Below are positions 54,134 through 63,607 of a stretch of 64,000 nucleotides of DNA, in pieces. Both the position numbers and the translations under genes were made by a program. Each line of letters starts with the position of its first letter. The stretch's first letter is position 1. The DNA is from Myxococcota bacterium. Its GTDB lineage: Bacteria; Myxococcota; XYA12-FULL-58-9; JALHOP01. The DNA lies in assembly GCA_022842935.1 (NCBI GenBank), contig JALHOP010000008.1, forward strand, positions 124,001 through 188,000. Direction: 5' to 3'. The notes below the pieces were generated by a model that was not told where the DNA came from, searched no databases, and saw nothing but the letters and a program-made list of their open reading frames with translations.

Positions 54134-54425
54134 CTAAGCCGCGGAGCTCTGCGCGTCCTTGGGAGCTTCGATCGCGGGCACGTCCTCGCGCCTCAAGCCA
54201 ACGAAGAGTGTGTGCGGTGTGCGCGCGTCATGCACCTTGAAGCGCGGTAAATCGCCGCGCTTGAAGTATTGACGAAACAGCACGGGCCGCGCAGCCACGC
54301 GCGAGCGCACGCTGCTCGGGCGACCTTGCCGCGTCACCGCGGCGCACGAGCTCATGCGTCGCTTCGTATCCATCGACGCCCTTTACGACCCGCGTATCGA
54401 GGCGATCGACCTGGTCACGGGCCAC
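54134..54425 (-). pseudogene. Possible frameshifted small gene
   Basis: Two overlapping frames on the minus strand each look coding over half their length. From a GTG at 54425: ARDQVDRLDTRVVKGVDGY, followed by EATHELVRRGDAA. In the other frame ending at 54134: VLFRQYFKRGDLPRFKVHD, followed by ARTPHTLFVGLRREDVPAI. A single shift near 54310 would join them into a ~95-aa protein. No family recognised. The rest of the 54044-54513 gap shows nothing else. Confidence 0.35.
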
Positions 54426-54513
54426 GGCGGCACAGCGCTCTGTCTCGGTGCGTCAATTCGCTCAGCATGGGGAGAGCTGTGAACACTCTGGCGCGGCGTT
54501 GGACACCCGCCCA

Positions 54514-55224
54514 TCACAGCTCGAATTCAGCCCACAGCGGCAAGTGGTCTGACAAAACGGTCCATGGATCGCCTGTGAGTCGTGTGGTCCGGTGTGTCGC
54601 AACGTTGCGCACGTAGACGCGATCGAGGCAGAACACCGGACGCCGCGCCGGCCATGTCCGCGCCAGCGGAGCCCCCGTCCCTAGAGAGTTTTCGACCCCG
54701 AGATCACGCTGGATAATCGGGTCGAGGTAGCGGTTCCAGTCGTTGAAATCACCAGCCAGGACGAACGCCGCGTTGCTGGGCACGCGCGCTTTTACGATCT
54801 CGCGGATCATGCCGACCTGCGCGACGCGCTGCCGCTGATTGAGCCCGAGATGCACGTTCAAGACGTGCAAGGCCTTGCCGCCGACATCGAGGTGGCAATA
54901 GAGCGCGCCGCGACGTTCGAAGCGGTTCGTCGAGATATCGTAGTTCTGCGAGTCCACGATGGTGTGCTTGGTGACGGTGGCGTTGCCGTGGTGACCGACC
55001 CGCCGGTGCTTGTTTGGCTCGTAGAACGAGCGCATGCCCAGGCGCGCCGCGAGCTCCTTGCTCTGGTGGCGCGCCTCATCGTCGCTTGGGTGAAAGACCT
55101 CCTGCACGAGCACGACGTCGGGCTCGCGGGAACGCAAGGCGTCAGTGAGTTGCTCGAAAGCAGTCTGGGAGCGGCCCGAGGCCCCTTTGCCCTTGCGAAT
55201 ATTGTAGGTGACGAAGCGCAACAC
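54514..55224 (-). CDS. Endonuclease/exonuclease/phosphatase (EEP) family protein
   Basis: 236 aa, DNase I-like fold. Metal and catalytic motifs: the N-terminal FVTYNIRKGKG, VLVQEVF (Glu), VLNVHLG, LAGDFNDWN (Asp/Asn) and the C-terminal VLSDHLPLWAEF (Asp-His). Substrate could be DNA, RNA or a phospholipid/phosphoinositide; nothing in the sequence decides. No signal peptide. The next upstream gene encodes a lipid phosphotransferase fusion, which hints at a lipid-phosphate role but weakly. Confidence 0.9.
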   Translation of the reverse strand: MLRFVTYNIRKGKGASGRSQTAFEQLTDALRSREPDVVLVQEVFHPSDDEARHQSKELAARLGMRSFYEPNKHRRVGHHGNATVTKHTIVDSQNYDISTNRFERRGALYCHLDVGGKALHVLNVHLGLNQRQRVAQVGMIREIVKARVPSNAAFVLAGDFNDWNRYLDPIIQRDLGVENSLGTGAPLARTWPARRPVFCLDRVYVRNVATHRTTRLTGDPWTVLSDHLPLWAEFEL

Positions 55225-55339
55225 TGCGATGCGGTCCCGGCGACCTCGGGTCGCCAGCTAGCGAATCGACAAACGACGCCGCACGGGCGGCGCGGGAACC
55301 CTGGCGGGCGCGGCGCCCGACAGTGACTCCCATTATGCG

Positions 55340-56590
55340 CTATGCAGGGCCAACCTGGTAGTCGACCTCACCCTCGGTCGCGCGCGGCGAAAAAACGTAG
55401 TCGCGCTGAAGAGGGAAGTTCCAGAGCGCGAAGACAGCGCCGCGCACGATGACCCAGGCAATGCGGTAGTCGACGTCGGGCAGAAGCAAAATGACCGCGA
55501 CGCCACCTGAGTTCAAAAGCGCGCTGGTGAACGACACGAACGTATAGCGACGCGCCTGCGGCAGCGTGGGATCGTGGCTAGCGAAGGTCCAGACGCGATT
55601 GATCGAGAAGTTCACCACGGCCCCGACCACGCAACCGCACGCGGTCGCGAGGGGAGGCGGGAGTTTTGCGTAAACGAACAGCAACACCGCCGTGAAATCA
55701 ACGGCCGTCGCGACCACCGCGGCGAAGATGTTACGCAGCGCGCTGCCTCGACCAAGACGTAGCCAGCTCGAGTTGCGCCGGACTCCGTCGCCAAGGGCCG
55801 CGAGCAGGAACTTGAAACGCTGCAGAGCCGTGATCTGCGTCGAGACAGCAAGGAGGACGATACCGCCAACCGCGAGCCAGTGCATCGGTCGCGGGTCTTG
55901 GGGTCGGAAGTAGACTTCGATGACCGGCGAAAGTGCGACCGAGCCACCGAGATAGATGATGCGCTCGGCGCGCTGCATGAAGCCGATGTCCTTCATGCCG
56001 ACGCCCGATGCCTCTGCCTTGGCACGGATATACGGCACGAGCGACGAACCGACCAGCGCGATGAGCGAGGCCATCAGCACCCACGAGTCGCGATAGAACC
56101 AAGCAAGCCCAACGAGGACAGCCGCGTCCGCATAGCGGTCGAGAATGGAGTCGAGCGCGGCCCCACTTGCGGTCGCCTTGCCCGTGGTGCGCGCAAGCCG
56201 GCCATCTACGACGTCGAGAATGCCCGAGAAGATGTAGAGCCAGCCGCCAAGCGCAAAGCGGCCCGCAGCCAGCGATACGCCGGCCCCCGTCGACAGAAGC
56301 ATCGACAGCGTCGTGATGGCGTTTGGCGGCAGACCGCTGCGCATAGCGGCGGACCAAAGCGGCCGCATCACCCAGGCGAAATACAAGCGCAACCACATAC
56401 CGGTGAGGAACGTTGTTGGGCGCGACTCCATCTCTTTGTCGGAGTAGGAGCCCTTGATGAAGTAGCGAATGGTGTAGAGGAAAAGACCGACCGCGAAATA
56501 CGCAAAGAACAGGATCGTGGGGGCGAGCGCCGTCCAGACACGCTGGGCCGGCGACAAATTGCCCTGGATGATGTTGATCAGTGCGTCCAT
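55340..56590 (-). CDS. CDP-alcohol phosphatidyltransferase fused to GtrA-like domain
   Basis: 416 aa integral membrane protein. Residues ~85-245 carry the full CDP-alcohol phosphotransferase signature D129-G130-x2-A133-R134-x8-G143-x3-D147-x3-D151. After a short Arg-rich linker, residues ~285-405 form a four-helix GtrA-like domain (ATAVDFTAVLLFVYAKL, VVNFSINRVWTFAS and a closing FALWNFPLQRDYVF). CDP-OH-PT makes a phospholipid head group; GtrA proteins are thought to flip polyprenyl-linked sugars. Fusion would couple synthesis and translocation. Substrate of either half is unknown. Confidence 0.9.
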   Translation of the reverse strand: MDALINIIQGNLSPAQRVWTALAPTILFFAYFAVGLFLYTIRYFIKGSYSDKEMESRPTTFLTGMWLRLYFAWVMRPLWSAAMRSGLPPNAITTLSMLLSTGAGVSLAAGRFALGGWLYIFSGILDVVDGRLARTTGKATASGAALDSILDRYADAAVLVGLAWFYRDSWVLMASLIALVGSSLVPYIRAKAEASGVGMKDIGFMQRAERIIYLGGSVALSPVIEVYFRPQDPRPMHWLAVGGIVLLAVSTQITALQRFKFLLAALGDGVRRNSSWLRLGRGSALRNIFAAVVATAVDFTAVLLFVYAKLPPPLATACGCVVGAVVNFSINRVWTFASHDPTLPQARRYTFVSFTSALLNSGGVAVILLLPDVDYRIAWVIVRGAVFALWNFPLQRDYVFSPRATEGEVDYQVGPA

Positions 56591-56790
56591 GTCCCTCGTC
56601 GGGTCTCCGGCTCACGCAGAAACTGGTGCTGCGCCGGAAAGATGTCAATTTATCGCCGCGGGAGGGCGATCGTCCTGGCTTCGACGGTGACGCCTGGCAG
56701 GAGGTCCTTTAAACCTCCCGGGGCGATTTGTCATCCAAAGACGTCCGACGCTGGATCGAAGGGCGAAATTCCCTCTCCCAAGCCCCTGAA

Positions 56791-57456
56791 TTAATTCGCT
56801 TCTTTGTCGATGGCCTTCTTCATGCGCTCGTTCGCAAAGATGGCAATCTCGACCCGCCGATTCTTGGCACGTCCGTCTTCGCTGTCGTTGTCAGCGACAG
56901 GGGTGTCCTCACCCTCGCCCACCGTCTTGATGCGCACACCCTTGATGCCTTGGGCTTGCGCGTATTCTGCCACCGCGTTGGCACGCTTCTGGGAAAGTTG
57001 GTGGTTGTATTCGGTCTTGCCGCTGCTGTCGGTGTGACCAGCAATCAAGACGTCGGTGTCGTCGTAACGCTCGAGGACCTTGGCCAGCTCCGCGATGTTT
57101 GCCTTGGCGGCGGGCTTCAAGTCGGCCTCGTTGACGTCGAACAAGATACCCGACTCGAAGGTGACGAGAATGCCCTCACCCACGCGCTCGACCTTGGCGC
57201 CCTTCAAGTCCTTGTCGAGTTGCTCGGCGCGCTTGTCCATGTGCCGCCCGATGAGAGCGCCCGTGGTGCCGCCGACCGCCGCGCCGATGATGGCACCGAT
57301 GGCAGCGCCCTTACCGCCTCCAACCGCCGCACCGACGCCGGCGCCTGCGGCTCCGCCTGCGCCAATGCCCAACAACGCGCCCGTGCCGCTCTTGGTGGCG
57401 CAAGCGCCCAGGGTGAGGGACGAAGCGATAGATAGTGCGACGATTGCCTTCTTCAT
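56791..57456 (-). CDS. OmpA-family lipoprotein with glycine zipper
   Basis: 221 aa. Signal peptide with lipobox LTLGAC from ATG 57456. A Gly-rich zipper (GALLGIGAGGAAGAGVGAAVG and GAAIGAIIGAAVGG, ~25-75) can insert or pack in the membrane. The OmpA peptidoglycan-binding domain follows, with LIAGHTDSSGKTEYNHQLSQKRANAVAEY and the C-terminal RAKNRRVEIAI. It is a typical YiaD/Pal-like outer-membrane anchor. The upstream frame to 57549 is open but unrelated. Confidence 0.94.
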   Translation of the reverse strand: MKKAIVALSIASSLTLGACATKSGTGALLGIGAGGAAGAGVGAAVGGGKGAAIGAIIGAAVGGTTGALIGRHMDKRAEQLDKDLKGAKVERVGEGILVTFESGILFDVNEADLKPAAKANIAELAKVLERYDDTDVLIAGHTDSSGKTEYNHQLSQKRANAVAEYAQAQGIKGVRIKTVGEGEDTPVADNDSEDGRAKNRRVEIAIFANERMKKAIDKEAN

Positions 57457-57721
57457 GGGGCTCTCCTTCTGGTTTTTCGCTTTTGGAAAGCCCTGAACCA
57501 CCACAGGAAGGGGGGCCATTTCAACCACCTTGCGCTTGGTGCCGCTCATGGGGCTTCAAGTTGCCGGATGTGCGACCTCGTCGTCTTGGGAAACGTGACG
57601 CGGCTGCGGCGCTCACGGTTGCTTTGTGGCGCGGCGCCTCCCCTGTGGACGCCGCGACGCAAGCAGCGTATGCCGCCGCTCGGGCCGTGGAAGGCCCGGG
57701 ACTAGGCAATTTGAGGTGACC

Positions 57722-59374
57722 ATGTCGCGTGTCATTCGAGCTCCCCGTGGAAGCGAGCGCACCTGCAAGGGGTGGGTCCAGGAAGCGGCCTTGCGCATGC
57801 TCATGAACAACCTCGACCCCGACGTCGCCGAGCGTCCGCAAGACCTAGTCGTCTATGGCGGTACCGGCAAAGCGGCACGCAACTGGGAAGCCTTCGACGC
57901 CATGGTCGCGACCTTGAGGAGCCTTGGCGAGGACGAGACCATGCTGGTGCAGAGCGGCAAGCCCGTAGCGGTCTTCAAATCGCACCCCGACGCGCCACGC
58001 GTGCTGATCGCCAACAGCAATCTCGTGGGCAAATGGGCCGACTGGGACACGTTCCGTGACCTCGAGGCGCGCGGTCTGACCATGTACGGCCAGATGACCG
58101 CGGGCAGCTGGATCTACATCGGCACCCAGGGGATCTTGCAGGGCACCTACGAAACCTTCTGCGCCGCCGGCCGCACGCACTTTGGCGACGCCAATCTCGC
58201 TGGCCGCACCATCCTCACAGCAGGCCTTGGCGGTATGGGCGGAGCGCAACCCCTCGCCGGCACGATGGCGGGCGCGGCTGTTCTCGCTGTCGAGGTCGAT
58301 CCGCACCGCATCAAGCGGAGACTCGAAACCCGCTACCTCGACACGACCGAGCCCACCCTCGACGCCGCGCTAAAACGCCTCGAGCAAGCCAAGGCGAAGC
58401 GCGAGGCCATCTCGATTGGCCTGCTCGCCAACGCCGCCGACGTTTTCCCAGAGCTCGTCAAGCGCGGCTATCGCTTCGATCTCGTCACCGACCAAACGTC
58501 GGCGCACGACCCGCTGGTGGGATACGTTCCCAACAAGATGACACTCGACGAGGCGAACGCCCTACGCGCGAGCGATCCGAAAGGATACGTCGAACGATCG
58601 ATGGCCGCTATGGCGGATCACTGCCGCGCGATGGTGCAGATGACCAAAAGCGGAATGCATGTGTTCGACTACGGCAACAACCTGCGCGCACAGGCACAGA
58701 GCGCCGGCGTTACCGACGCGTTCTCGTACCCGGGCTTTGTGCCCGCCTACATCCGGCCATTGTTCTGCGAAGGCTCGGGACCGTTCCGCTGGGTGGCTTT
58801 GTCAGGTGACCCGGCCGACATCGCCAAAACGGACGAGTGTGTCATGAAGACCATCGACCGTCCCGAGCTGCACCGCTGGATCAAGATGGCGCGCGAGCGC
58901 GTTGCCTACCAGGGCTTGCCCGCCCGCATTTGCTGGTTGTCGTACGGCGAGCGCAAGCGCGTCGGTCTTGCCTTCAACGACTTGGTACGACGTGGTGAGG
59001 TCAAAGCGCCGCTCGTCATCGGACGCGACCACCTGGATTGTGGCTCGGTCGCGAGCCCCAACCGCGAGACCGAGGCGATGAAAGACGGCTCAGACGCTAT
59101 CGCGGACTGGCCCATCCTGAACGCGATGATCAACGCCGTGAACGGCGCGTCGTGGGTCAGCTTCCACCACGGTGGTGGCGTTGGCATGGGCTATTCGCTG
59201 CACGCCGGTATGGTCATCGTCGCCGACGGTACCGACGCGGCGGCTTCGCGTCTGGCGCGCGTTCTCGACAGCGACCCTGGCATGGGCGTCGTGCGCCACG
59301 TGGACGCGGGCTATGACCGCGCGGTCGACGTGGCAAAGCAGCGCGGCGTCGCCATTCCGGGCCTCACCAGGTGA
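57722..59374 (+). CDS. hutU: Urocanate hydratase
   Basis: 550 aa; converts urocanate to imidazolonepropionate with bound NAD+. N-terminal [33 protein letters not shown] motif [18 protein letters not shown], and the active-site Cys in [23 protein letters not shown] are all present. ATG 57722 matches the family start. Its stop overlaps the hutI GTG. hutH (histidase) and hutG are not in the window. Confidence 0.98.
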   Translation: MSRVIRAPRGSERTCKGWVQEAALRMLMNNLDPDVAERPQDLVVYGGTGKAARNWEAFDAMVATLRSLGEDETMLVQSGKPVAVFKSHPDAPRVLIANSNLVGKWADWDTFRDLEARGLTMYGQMTAGSWIYIGTQGILQGTYETFCAAGRTHFGDANLAGRTILTAGLGGMGGAQPLAGTMAGAAVLAVEVDPHRIKRRLETRYLDTTEPTLDAALKRLEQAKAKREAISIGLLANAADVFPELVKRGYRFDLVTDQTSAHDPLVGYVPNKMTLDEANALRASDPKGYVERSMAAMADHCRAMVQMTKSGMHVFDYGNNLRAQAQSAGVTDAFSYPGFVPAYIRPLFCEGSGPFRWVALSGDPADIAKTDECVMKTIDRPELHRWIKMARERVAYQGLPARICWLSYGERKRVGLAFNDLVRRGEVKAPLVIGRDHLDCGSVASPNRETEAMKDGSDAIADWPILNAMINAVNGASWVSFHHGGGVGMGYSLHAGMVIVADGTDAAASRLARVLDSDPGMGVVRHVDAGYDRAVDVAKQRGVAIPGLTR

Positions 59375-60585
59375 GCGCGACTCTCTACGTCGGCATCAGC
59401 GAGCTCGTGCAGCCGCATGCCGACGCTGGTAGTAGCCGAGATCCGCTCTCGGTGACGCGCGACGCGGCGCTCCTCGTACGCAACGGCGTCGTCGTGGCTG
59501 CGGGACCCCGCGAGCTGGTGCGTTCGGTGCCCGACGTCGCGGCGGCCGAGCAGGTCGACCTTGGGGGCCGTGCCGTCATCCCTGGGTTCATCGACTCGCA
59601 CACCCACGTGGTCCATGCGGGCGAGCGCGTCGACGACCTGGCGCGGCGGGCGCGGGGCGAGACCTACGCAAGCATCGCCAAAGCTGGTGGGGGCATCAGG
59701 CGCTCAGTTCGACATCTCGCTGAAGCGACGATCGAGGAGATCGCCCAGCAGTCCCTGCCCCGACTCGATGCCATGTTCGCGTGCGGCACCACGACGGTCG
59801 AAGTGAAGACGGGCTACGGGCTCACCCCAGAGCTCGAGGAGAAGCACGTCGCGGCCATCGAGCTGACCGCCAAGAGCGTCAAGCAGCAGCTCCTCCCGAC
59901 CCTGCTCGCGCACGTCCCCGTCTCCCCTACCGGAATCGAGCGCGAGGACGTCGTTCGTGCCTGGCACGACACGGTCATCCCAAAGCTCGCCAAACGTGTG
60001 CGGTACTTCGACGTGTTCGTCGAGGACGGCGCTTTCACGGCCGATGAGGCACGTAAGTTATGTGGCTATGCGCGTAGTCACGGATTGGGCTTGAAGCTTC
60101 ATGTCGACCAGCTCCGCGATGGCGGAGGGGCAGCCCTTGCTGCGTCGCTTGGCGCTCTGTCTGCCGATCACCTCGAGCATACGAGCGCCGTGGGGGCGCG
60201 CGCGCTGGCGGATACCGGGGTGCTCGCGTGCATTCTTCCCGGCTGCTCCCTCATGCTGCGCGATTGGCCCAACGCCCGGGCGCTCCGCGAAGCTGGCTGC
60301 GAGGTGGCCATCGCGAGCGACTGTAACCCAGGCTCCTCGCCGCTCGTCGACCTGACCCTGTGCGGCCTGTTGGCCGCGACACAGTGTGGGTTAACCCTGG
60401 ACGAGGCCTTGTGGGGGATTACCCGGGGTGGTGCGAAGGCTCTCGGCCTGCACGATCGCGGTCGTTTGGTGCCGGGTGAGCGTGCGGACCTCGTTGTGGT
60501 CGATCACACTGATTTTCGGGCGATTTTTGCTCGTCCAAATCGACCTCCAGTGCATCGTGTGATCGTGGGGGGCCTGCCCAAATAG
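59371..60585 (+). CDS. hutI: Imidazolonepropionase
   Basis: 404 aa amidohydrolase acting on the hutU product. Metal-binding SHTHVVHAG, substrate segment [33 protein letters not shown] and the catalytic Asp in [11 protein letters not shown] are conserved. GTG 59371 overlaps hutU by 4 bp (GTGA). C-terminus [17 protein letters not shown] is typical. Confidence 0.97.
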   Translation: MSATLYVGISELVQPHADAGSSRDPLSVTRDAALLVRNGVVVAAGPRELVRSVPDVAAAEQVDLGGRAVIPGFIDSHTHVVHAGERVDDLARRARGETYASIAKAGGGIRRSVRHLAEATIEEIAQQSLPRLDAMFACGTTTVEVKTGYGLTPELEEKHVAAIELTAKSVKQQLLPTLLAHVPVSPTGIEREDVVRAWHDTVIPKLAKRVRYFDVFVEDGAFTADEARKLCGYARSHGLGLKLHVDQLRDGGGAALAASLGALSADHLEHTSAVGARALADTGVLACILPGCSLMLRDWPNARALREAGCEVAIASDCNPGSSPLVDLTLCGLLAATQCGLTLDEALWGITRGGAKALGLHDRGRLVPGERADLVVVDHTDFRAIFARPNRPPVHRVIVGGLPK

Positions 60586-60636
60586 CAAAGCGGAATTAGC
60601 TTACGGGCATGCAGTGTTACCCCCAAGAGGTGCGCC

Positions 60637-61320
60637 ATGCAGACCGTTCGTGAAGTCCCCCGCGGTAAGCCGGTGCGCATCGACGTGTCCGAGGGCCGGC
60701 TCGTCGGTGAGCTGACCCTACCGCGAAATCCCAAAGGCCTCGTCATCTTTGCCCATGGCAGTGGCGTGAGCCATCACAACCATCCCAAAAGCGCGAGCGT
60801 CGCGCGCAACCTCGAGCAGAACGAGCTCGGCACTTTGGCCGTCGAGCTGCTCACCGAAGAGGAAGCGCACATTGATCGCATCACCACGCAGCTACGACTC
60901 GAGGTCGATATGCTGGCCGCCCGCATTGGCAGCATCCTCGACTGGGTTGGCGCCGACAAGCGCACCTCCCAGCTCAAGGTCGGCATCGTCGCCACCGGAA
61001 CCGCAGCCGGTGCGGTCATGAAGGCGCTGGCCGAAAAGCCCGAGCGGGCTTTTGCAGTCGTGGTGCGGAGCGGCCGTCCGGATCTTGCACTCGGTGCGCT
61101 TCGCGACGTGACGACGCCAACGATGTTGGTCGTCGGCAGCCGCGACCTCGGCACCCTCGAGCTCAATCGGGGTGCTTTGGAGAAGCTTGCCGGGCCGAAG
61201 CGCCTGGAGATCGTCCAGGGTGCGGGAGCCGCTTTCGAAGAGGAAGGCGCGATCGACCGCGTTGCCTTGCTCGCGAACGCTTGGCTCAAGCGCTATCTGC
61301 AAGGAAAGAAGCCCGACTGA
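60637..61320 (+). CDS. Alpha/beta-hydrolase homologue lacking catalytic residues
   Basis: 227 aa. Family landmarks of the dienelactone-hydrolase-like group are retained: FAHGSGVSHHNHPKSASVARNL, a nucleophile-elbow region, the acid strand MLVVGSRDLGTLELNRGAL. At the elbow, where relatives have G-A-S-T-G-A-A, it reads VATGTAAG, so the Ser is lost (Thr120 or Gly121 there). Near the end, where relatives have GATHLFEEPGAL, it has GAGAAFEEEGAI, so the His is Ala198. Asp170 remains. Probably a non-hydrolytic binding or regulatory protein. 51 bp after hutI, so may be in the hut operon. Confidence 0.8.
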   Translation: MQTVREVPRGKPVRIDVSEGRLVGELTLPRNPKGLVIFAHGSGVSHHNHPKSASVARNLEQNELGTLAVELLTEEEAHIDRITTQLRLEVDMLAARIGSILDWVGADKRTSQLKVGIVATGTAAGAVMKALAEKPERAFAVVVRSGRPDLALGALRDVTTPTMLVVGSRDLGTLELNRGALEKLAGPKRLEIVQGAGAAFEEEGAIDRVALLANAWLKRYLQGKKPD

Positions 61321-61403
61321 GCACACCCGAGAGCCAAGGCGAATGGCCCCAACGCCAACGCCTTGGCTCGAGGAGACACCGGCACCTTGCCCTTGGCGCG
61401 CTC

Positions 61404-61805
61404 TTATCTCGCAGTGCAGGAGCTAGCGGGCATACGGATGGTGCGCAAGGAGCTCGCTTCGCCGAGCGGGTTCTTCACCAGCTCGAAGACAAAGCCGTCG
61501 AAGCTCGTGTCACGCCCATCACTGTCGACTGCGGTCTCGCGAATCCGGTTGCCGTTTGCCCCCCAAGCACCTTGTTTGGCGAGGCACGAGAAGACCCCGG
61601 GCTCGGTCTTGTGAAACATGCACGTCATGCCGGTGCGCTTCTCCGCCTTGGCTGCGTTGTCGAGCGTGAAGGTGTAAACGCCAGCCTCGTCGGCGACGAG
61701 CTCTGCCCGAAGTGTGTCCGGCAAGTTCTTCATTGGTTTGTGCTGGCAGCGGATCTCGGTCGGCGCTTGCAGCAAGGACGCGGTGAGAACGAGGAGGCTG
61801 AGCAT
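61404..61805 (-). CDS. Exported hypothetical protein
   Basis: 133 aa. ATG 61805 opens a signal peptide (MLSLLVLTASLLQAPTEI). The mature part has four Cys (IRCQHKP, GMTCMFH, FSCLAKQ, SSCTAR), which suggests two disulfides, and mixed beta strands (AELVADEAGVYTFTLDNA, SFDGFVFELVKNPL). No family recognised. Divergent/convergent to neighbours with short gaps. Confidence 0.7.
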   Translation of the reverse strand: MLSLLVLTASLLQAPTEIRCQHKPMKNLPDTLRAELVADEAGVYTFTLDNAAKAEKRTGMTCMFHKTEPGVFSCLAKQGAWGANGNRIRETAVDSDGRDTSFDGFVFELVKNPLGEASSLRTIRMPASSCTAR

Positions 61806-61901
61806 GGAGACTCCGGGTGTTGCGCGCGCTACCGCAGACGCGACGGTAGCGCGTGGGCCGGCAATGTCGCTCGACCCCGGGGCGCGTCGCAAGCGGCCGC
61901 T

Positions 61902-62681
61902 TCAATCATAGCGATAGAAGCCGACGCCGGTCTTCTTGCCGAGCTCGCCTCTGGCGACCTTGGGCTTTAACCACGCGATGAGACGGCGCAAGCGCTTGTC
62001 GTTGGGGCTCCGCTGGAGAGCCGCGTCAGCGTTGCGCAACATAGTGTCGAGGCCAATGAGGTCCATGATGGCGAATGGCCCCTGCTCCATGCCGGTCGCC
62101 GTGGTCCAGGCGTGGTCGATGCTCGCGACCGAGGCCACCTCGTCGAGCGCGAGCTCTTGCGCGGCGGTCAGCACAGCGATCAACATCGCGTTGAAGACAT
62201 ACTCGCGGTGCTCGCGCGCATGCACCATCGGCTCGTGTCCGAGCTTGCGCGTTAGCTCCGCGATAGCGTCTATCGCGCCGGGGGAGGTTTCGGCGTGCCC
62301 CATGACGTCGACGAGACGGTTGCGATCGACTGGCGGATGGAAATGCCAAGCGAGGAAGCGCTCGGGCCGCTCCACCGCCTCGGCGATCTCCGACGGCAAC
62401 AACGTCGAGGTGTTACTCGTAAGCAGAGCGTCGGCGCGAACCACACGCGAAAGAGCCGACCATAGTCGCCTCTTCGCGGCGAGGTCTTCGATGATGGACT
62501 CGCTGACGACATCAGCATCGAGCGCTGCCTCGAGGCTCGCGACCGTAAGAAAACGGTCGGCAACGCGTGCGAGCGCCCGCGCATCGCTATCGTAGAGCAC
62601 CACCGCGCACCCCGCCTTCACGCAGAGGGCGGCAATTTGCGTTCCCATCGTCCCAGCGCCGACGATGAAGATGCGGGTCAT
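61902..62681 (-). CDS. 3-hydroxyacyl-CoA dehydrogenase, stand-alone
   Basis: 259 aa. NAD-binding IFIVGAGTMGTQIAALCVKAGC at the N-terminus; ADVVSESIIEDLAAKRRLW with the conserved Glu; SNTSTLLPSEIAEAV; catalytic His in LAWHFHPPVDRNRLVDVMG, where most relatives read FFNPV. Slightly shorter than the typical 280-290 aa. It could act on 3-hydroxybutyryl-CoA or another 3-hydroxyacid. Its ATG overlaps the stop of the CheY-like gene upstream (ATGA). Confidence 0.9.
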   Translation of the reverse strand: MTRIFIVGAGTMGTQIAALCVKAGCAVVLYDSDARALARVADRFLTVASLEAALDADVVSESIIEDLAAKRRLWSALSRVVRADALLTSNTSTLLPSEIAEAVERPERFLAWHFHPPVDRNRLVDVMGHAETSPGAIDAIAELTRKLGHEPMVHAREHREYVFNAMLIAVLTAAQELALDEVASVASIDHAWTTATGMEQGPFAIMDLIGLDTMLRNADAALQRSPNDKRLRRLIAWLKPKVARGELGKKTGVGFYRYD

Positions 62682-63055
62682 ATTCCGAGCAACATCTTGG
62701 TTGTGTTGCAAACGTGCGCTGCTTGTACGGGCTTCGAGATGTACGCATTGGCGCCAAGTTGCATGGCGCGCTGCCGGTCACTCTCGGCGCCCTCGGTGGT
62801 GATCACCACGATGCGCAGATCCTGATACTTGGCGTCACCGCGCAACGTACTGACCAGCTTGAACCCGTCCATGACCGGCATGTTGATGTCGGTGATTACG
62901 AGGTCATAGTGGTCGCGCGCGAGCTTCTTGAGGGCATCGACGCCGTCGTCGGCCTCGTACACCTCGAGCGCCCTTAGCCTCTTCAAGGCGAAGACGATGA
63001 GGTGGCGCATGGTCGGAGAGTCTTCGACGACCAGTGCTTTCTTGTTCTCGGACAT
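62678..63055 (-). CDS. Single-domain response regulator (CheY-like), copy 1
   Basis: 125 aa receiver only. Acidic pocket VVEDSPTMR, phosphoacceptor Asp in VITDINMPVMDGF, Thr in VVITTEG and Lys in YISKPVQAAHV. No output domain, so it signals through protein contacts. Very similar to the receiver at 63183. Confidence 0.95.
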   Translation of the reverse strand: MSENKKALVVEDSPTMRHLIVFALKRLRALEVYEADDGVDALKKLARDHYDLVITDINMPVMDGFKLVSTLRGDAKYQDLRIVVITTEGAESDRQRAMQLGANAYISKPVQAAHVCNTTKMLLGI

Positions 63056-63182
63056 CGCAGAAGCAGTTTAGCGCCAAGACGAAGAGAATCCACGCAAACC
63101 AGACTCTTCGAGCCTTTGCCACCGCGAGGCGCGCGAAAGCTCTCTAACCCCAGTGGGCGCCTGTGTTGACCAGGCCGCCGGG

Positions 63183-63557
63183 TTAGAGCTTGAGGAGCTG
63201 TTTCACCGTATTGATGACGTGTGGCGCCTGGATGGGCTTGGTGATGTAGGCGTTCGCCCCCAAGGCAAGGGCGCGCTGGCGATCTTCTTGGGCGCCCTCG
63301 GTGGTGATGATGATGATCGGGATCTCTTTGTGAGTCTCGTCCTTGCGCACGAGGCTAACGAGCTTGAGGCCGTCCATGATCGGCATGTTGATGTCGGTGA
63401 TGAGGATGTCGAACTTGCTACTCTGAAGCTTCTTGAGAGCATCCACCCCGTCGTCTGCCTCGATCACCTTAAGCGCGGGAAGACGCTTGAGCGCGAAAAC
63501 GATGAGCTGACGCATGGTCGGCGAGTCTTCGACGACCAGCGCGGTGTACTCAGCCAT
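63183..63557 (-). CDS. Single-domain response regulator (CheY-like), copy 2
   Basis: 124 aa. Same residues as copy 1 (VVEDSPTMRQLIVFALKRL, LITDINMPIMDG, IIITTEGAQEDRQRALALGANAYITKPIQAPHV). The two share most of their length, so they are a recent tandem duplication. It follows the GAF-domain gene by 50 bp. Confidence 0.95.
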   Translation of the reverse strand: MAEYTALVVEDSPTMRQLIVFALKRLPALKVIEADDGVDALKKLQSSKFDILITDINMPIMDGLKLVSLVRKDETHKEIPIIIITTEGAQEDRQRALALGANAYITKPIQAPHVINTVKQLLKL

Positions 63558-63607
63558 TCAGCACCTGCGTGGCGACAGTGCCAGCGTGCCTGCGTCCGTC
63601 GCGGGCT

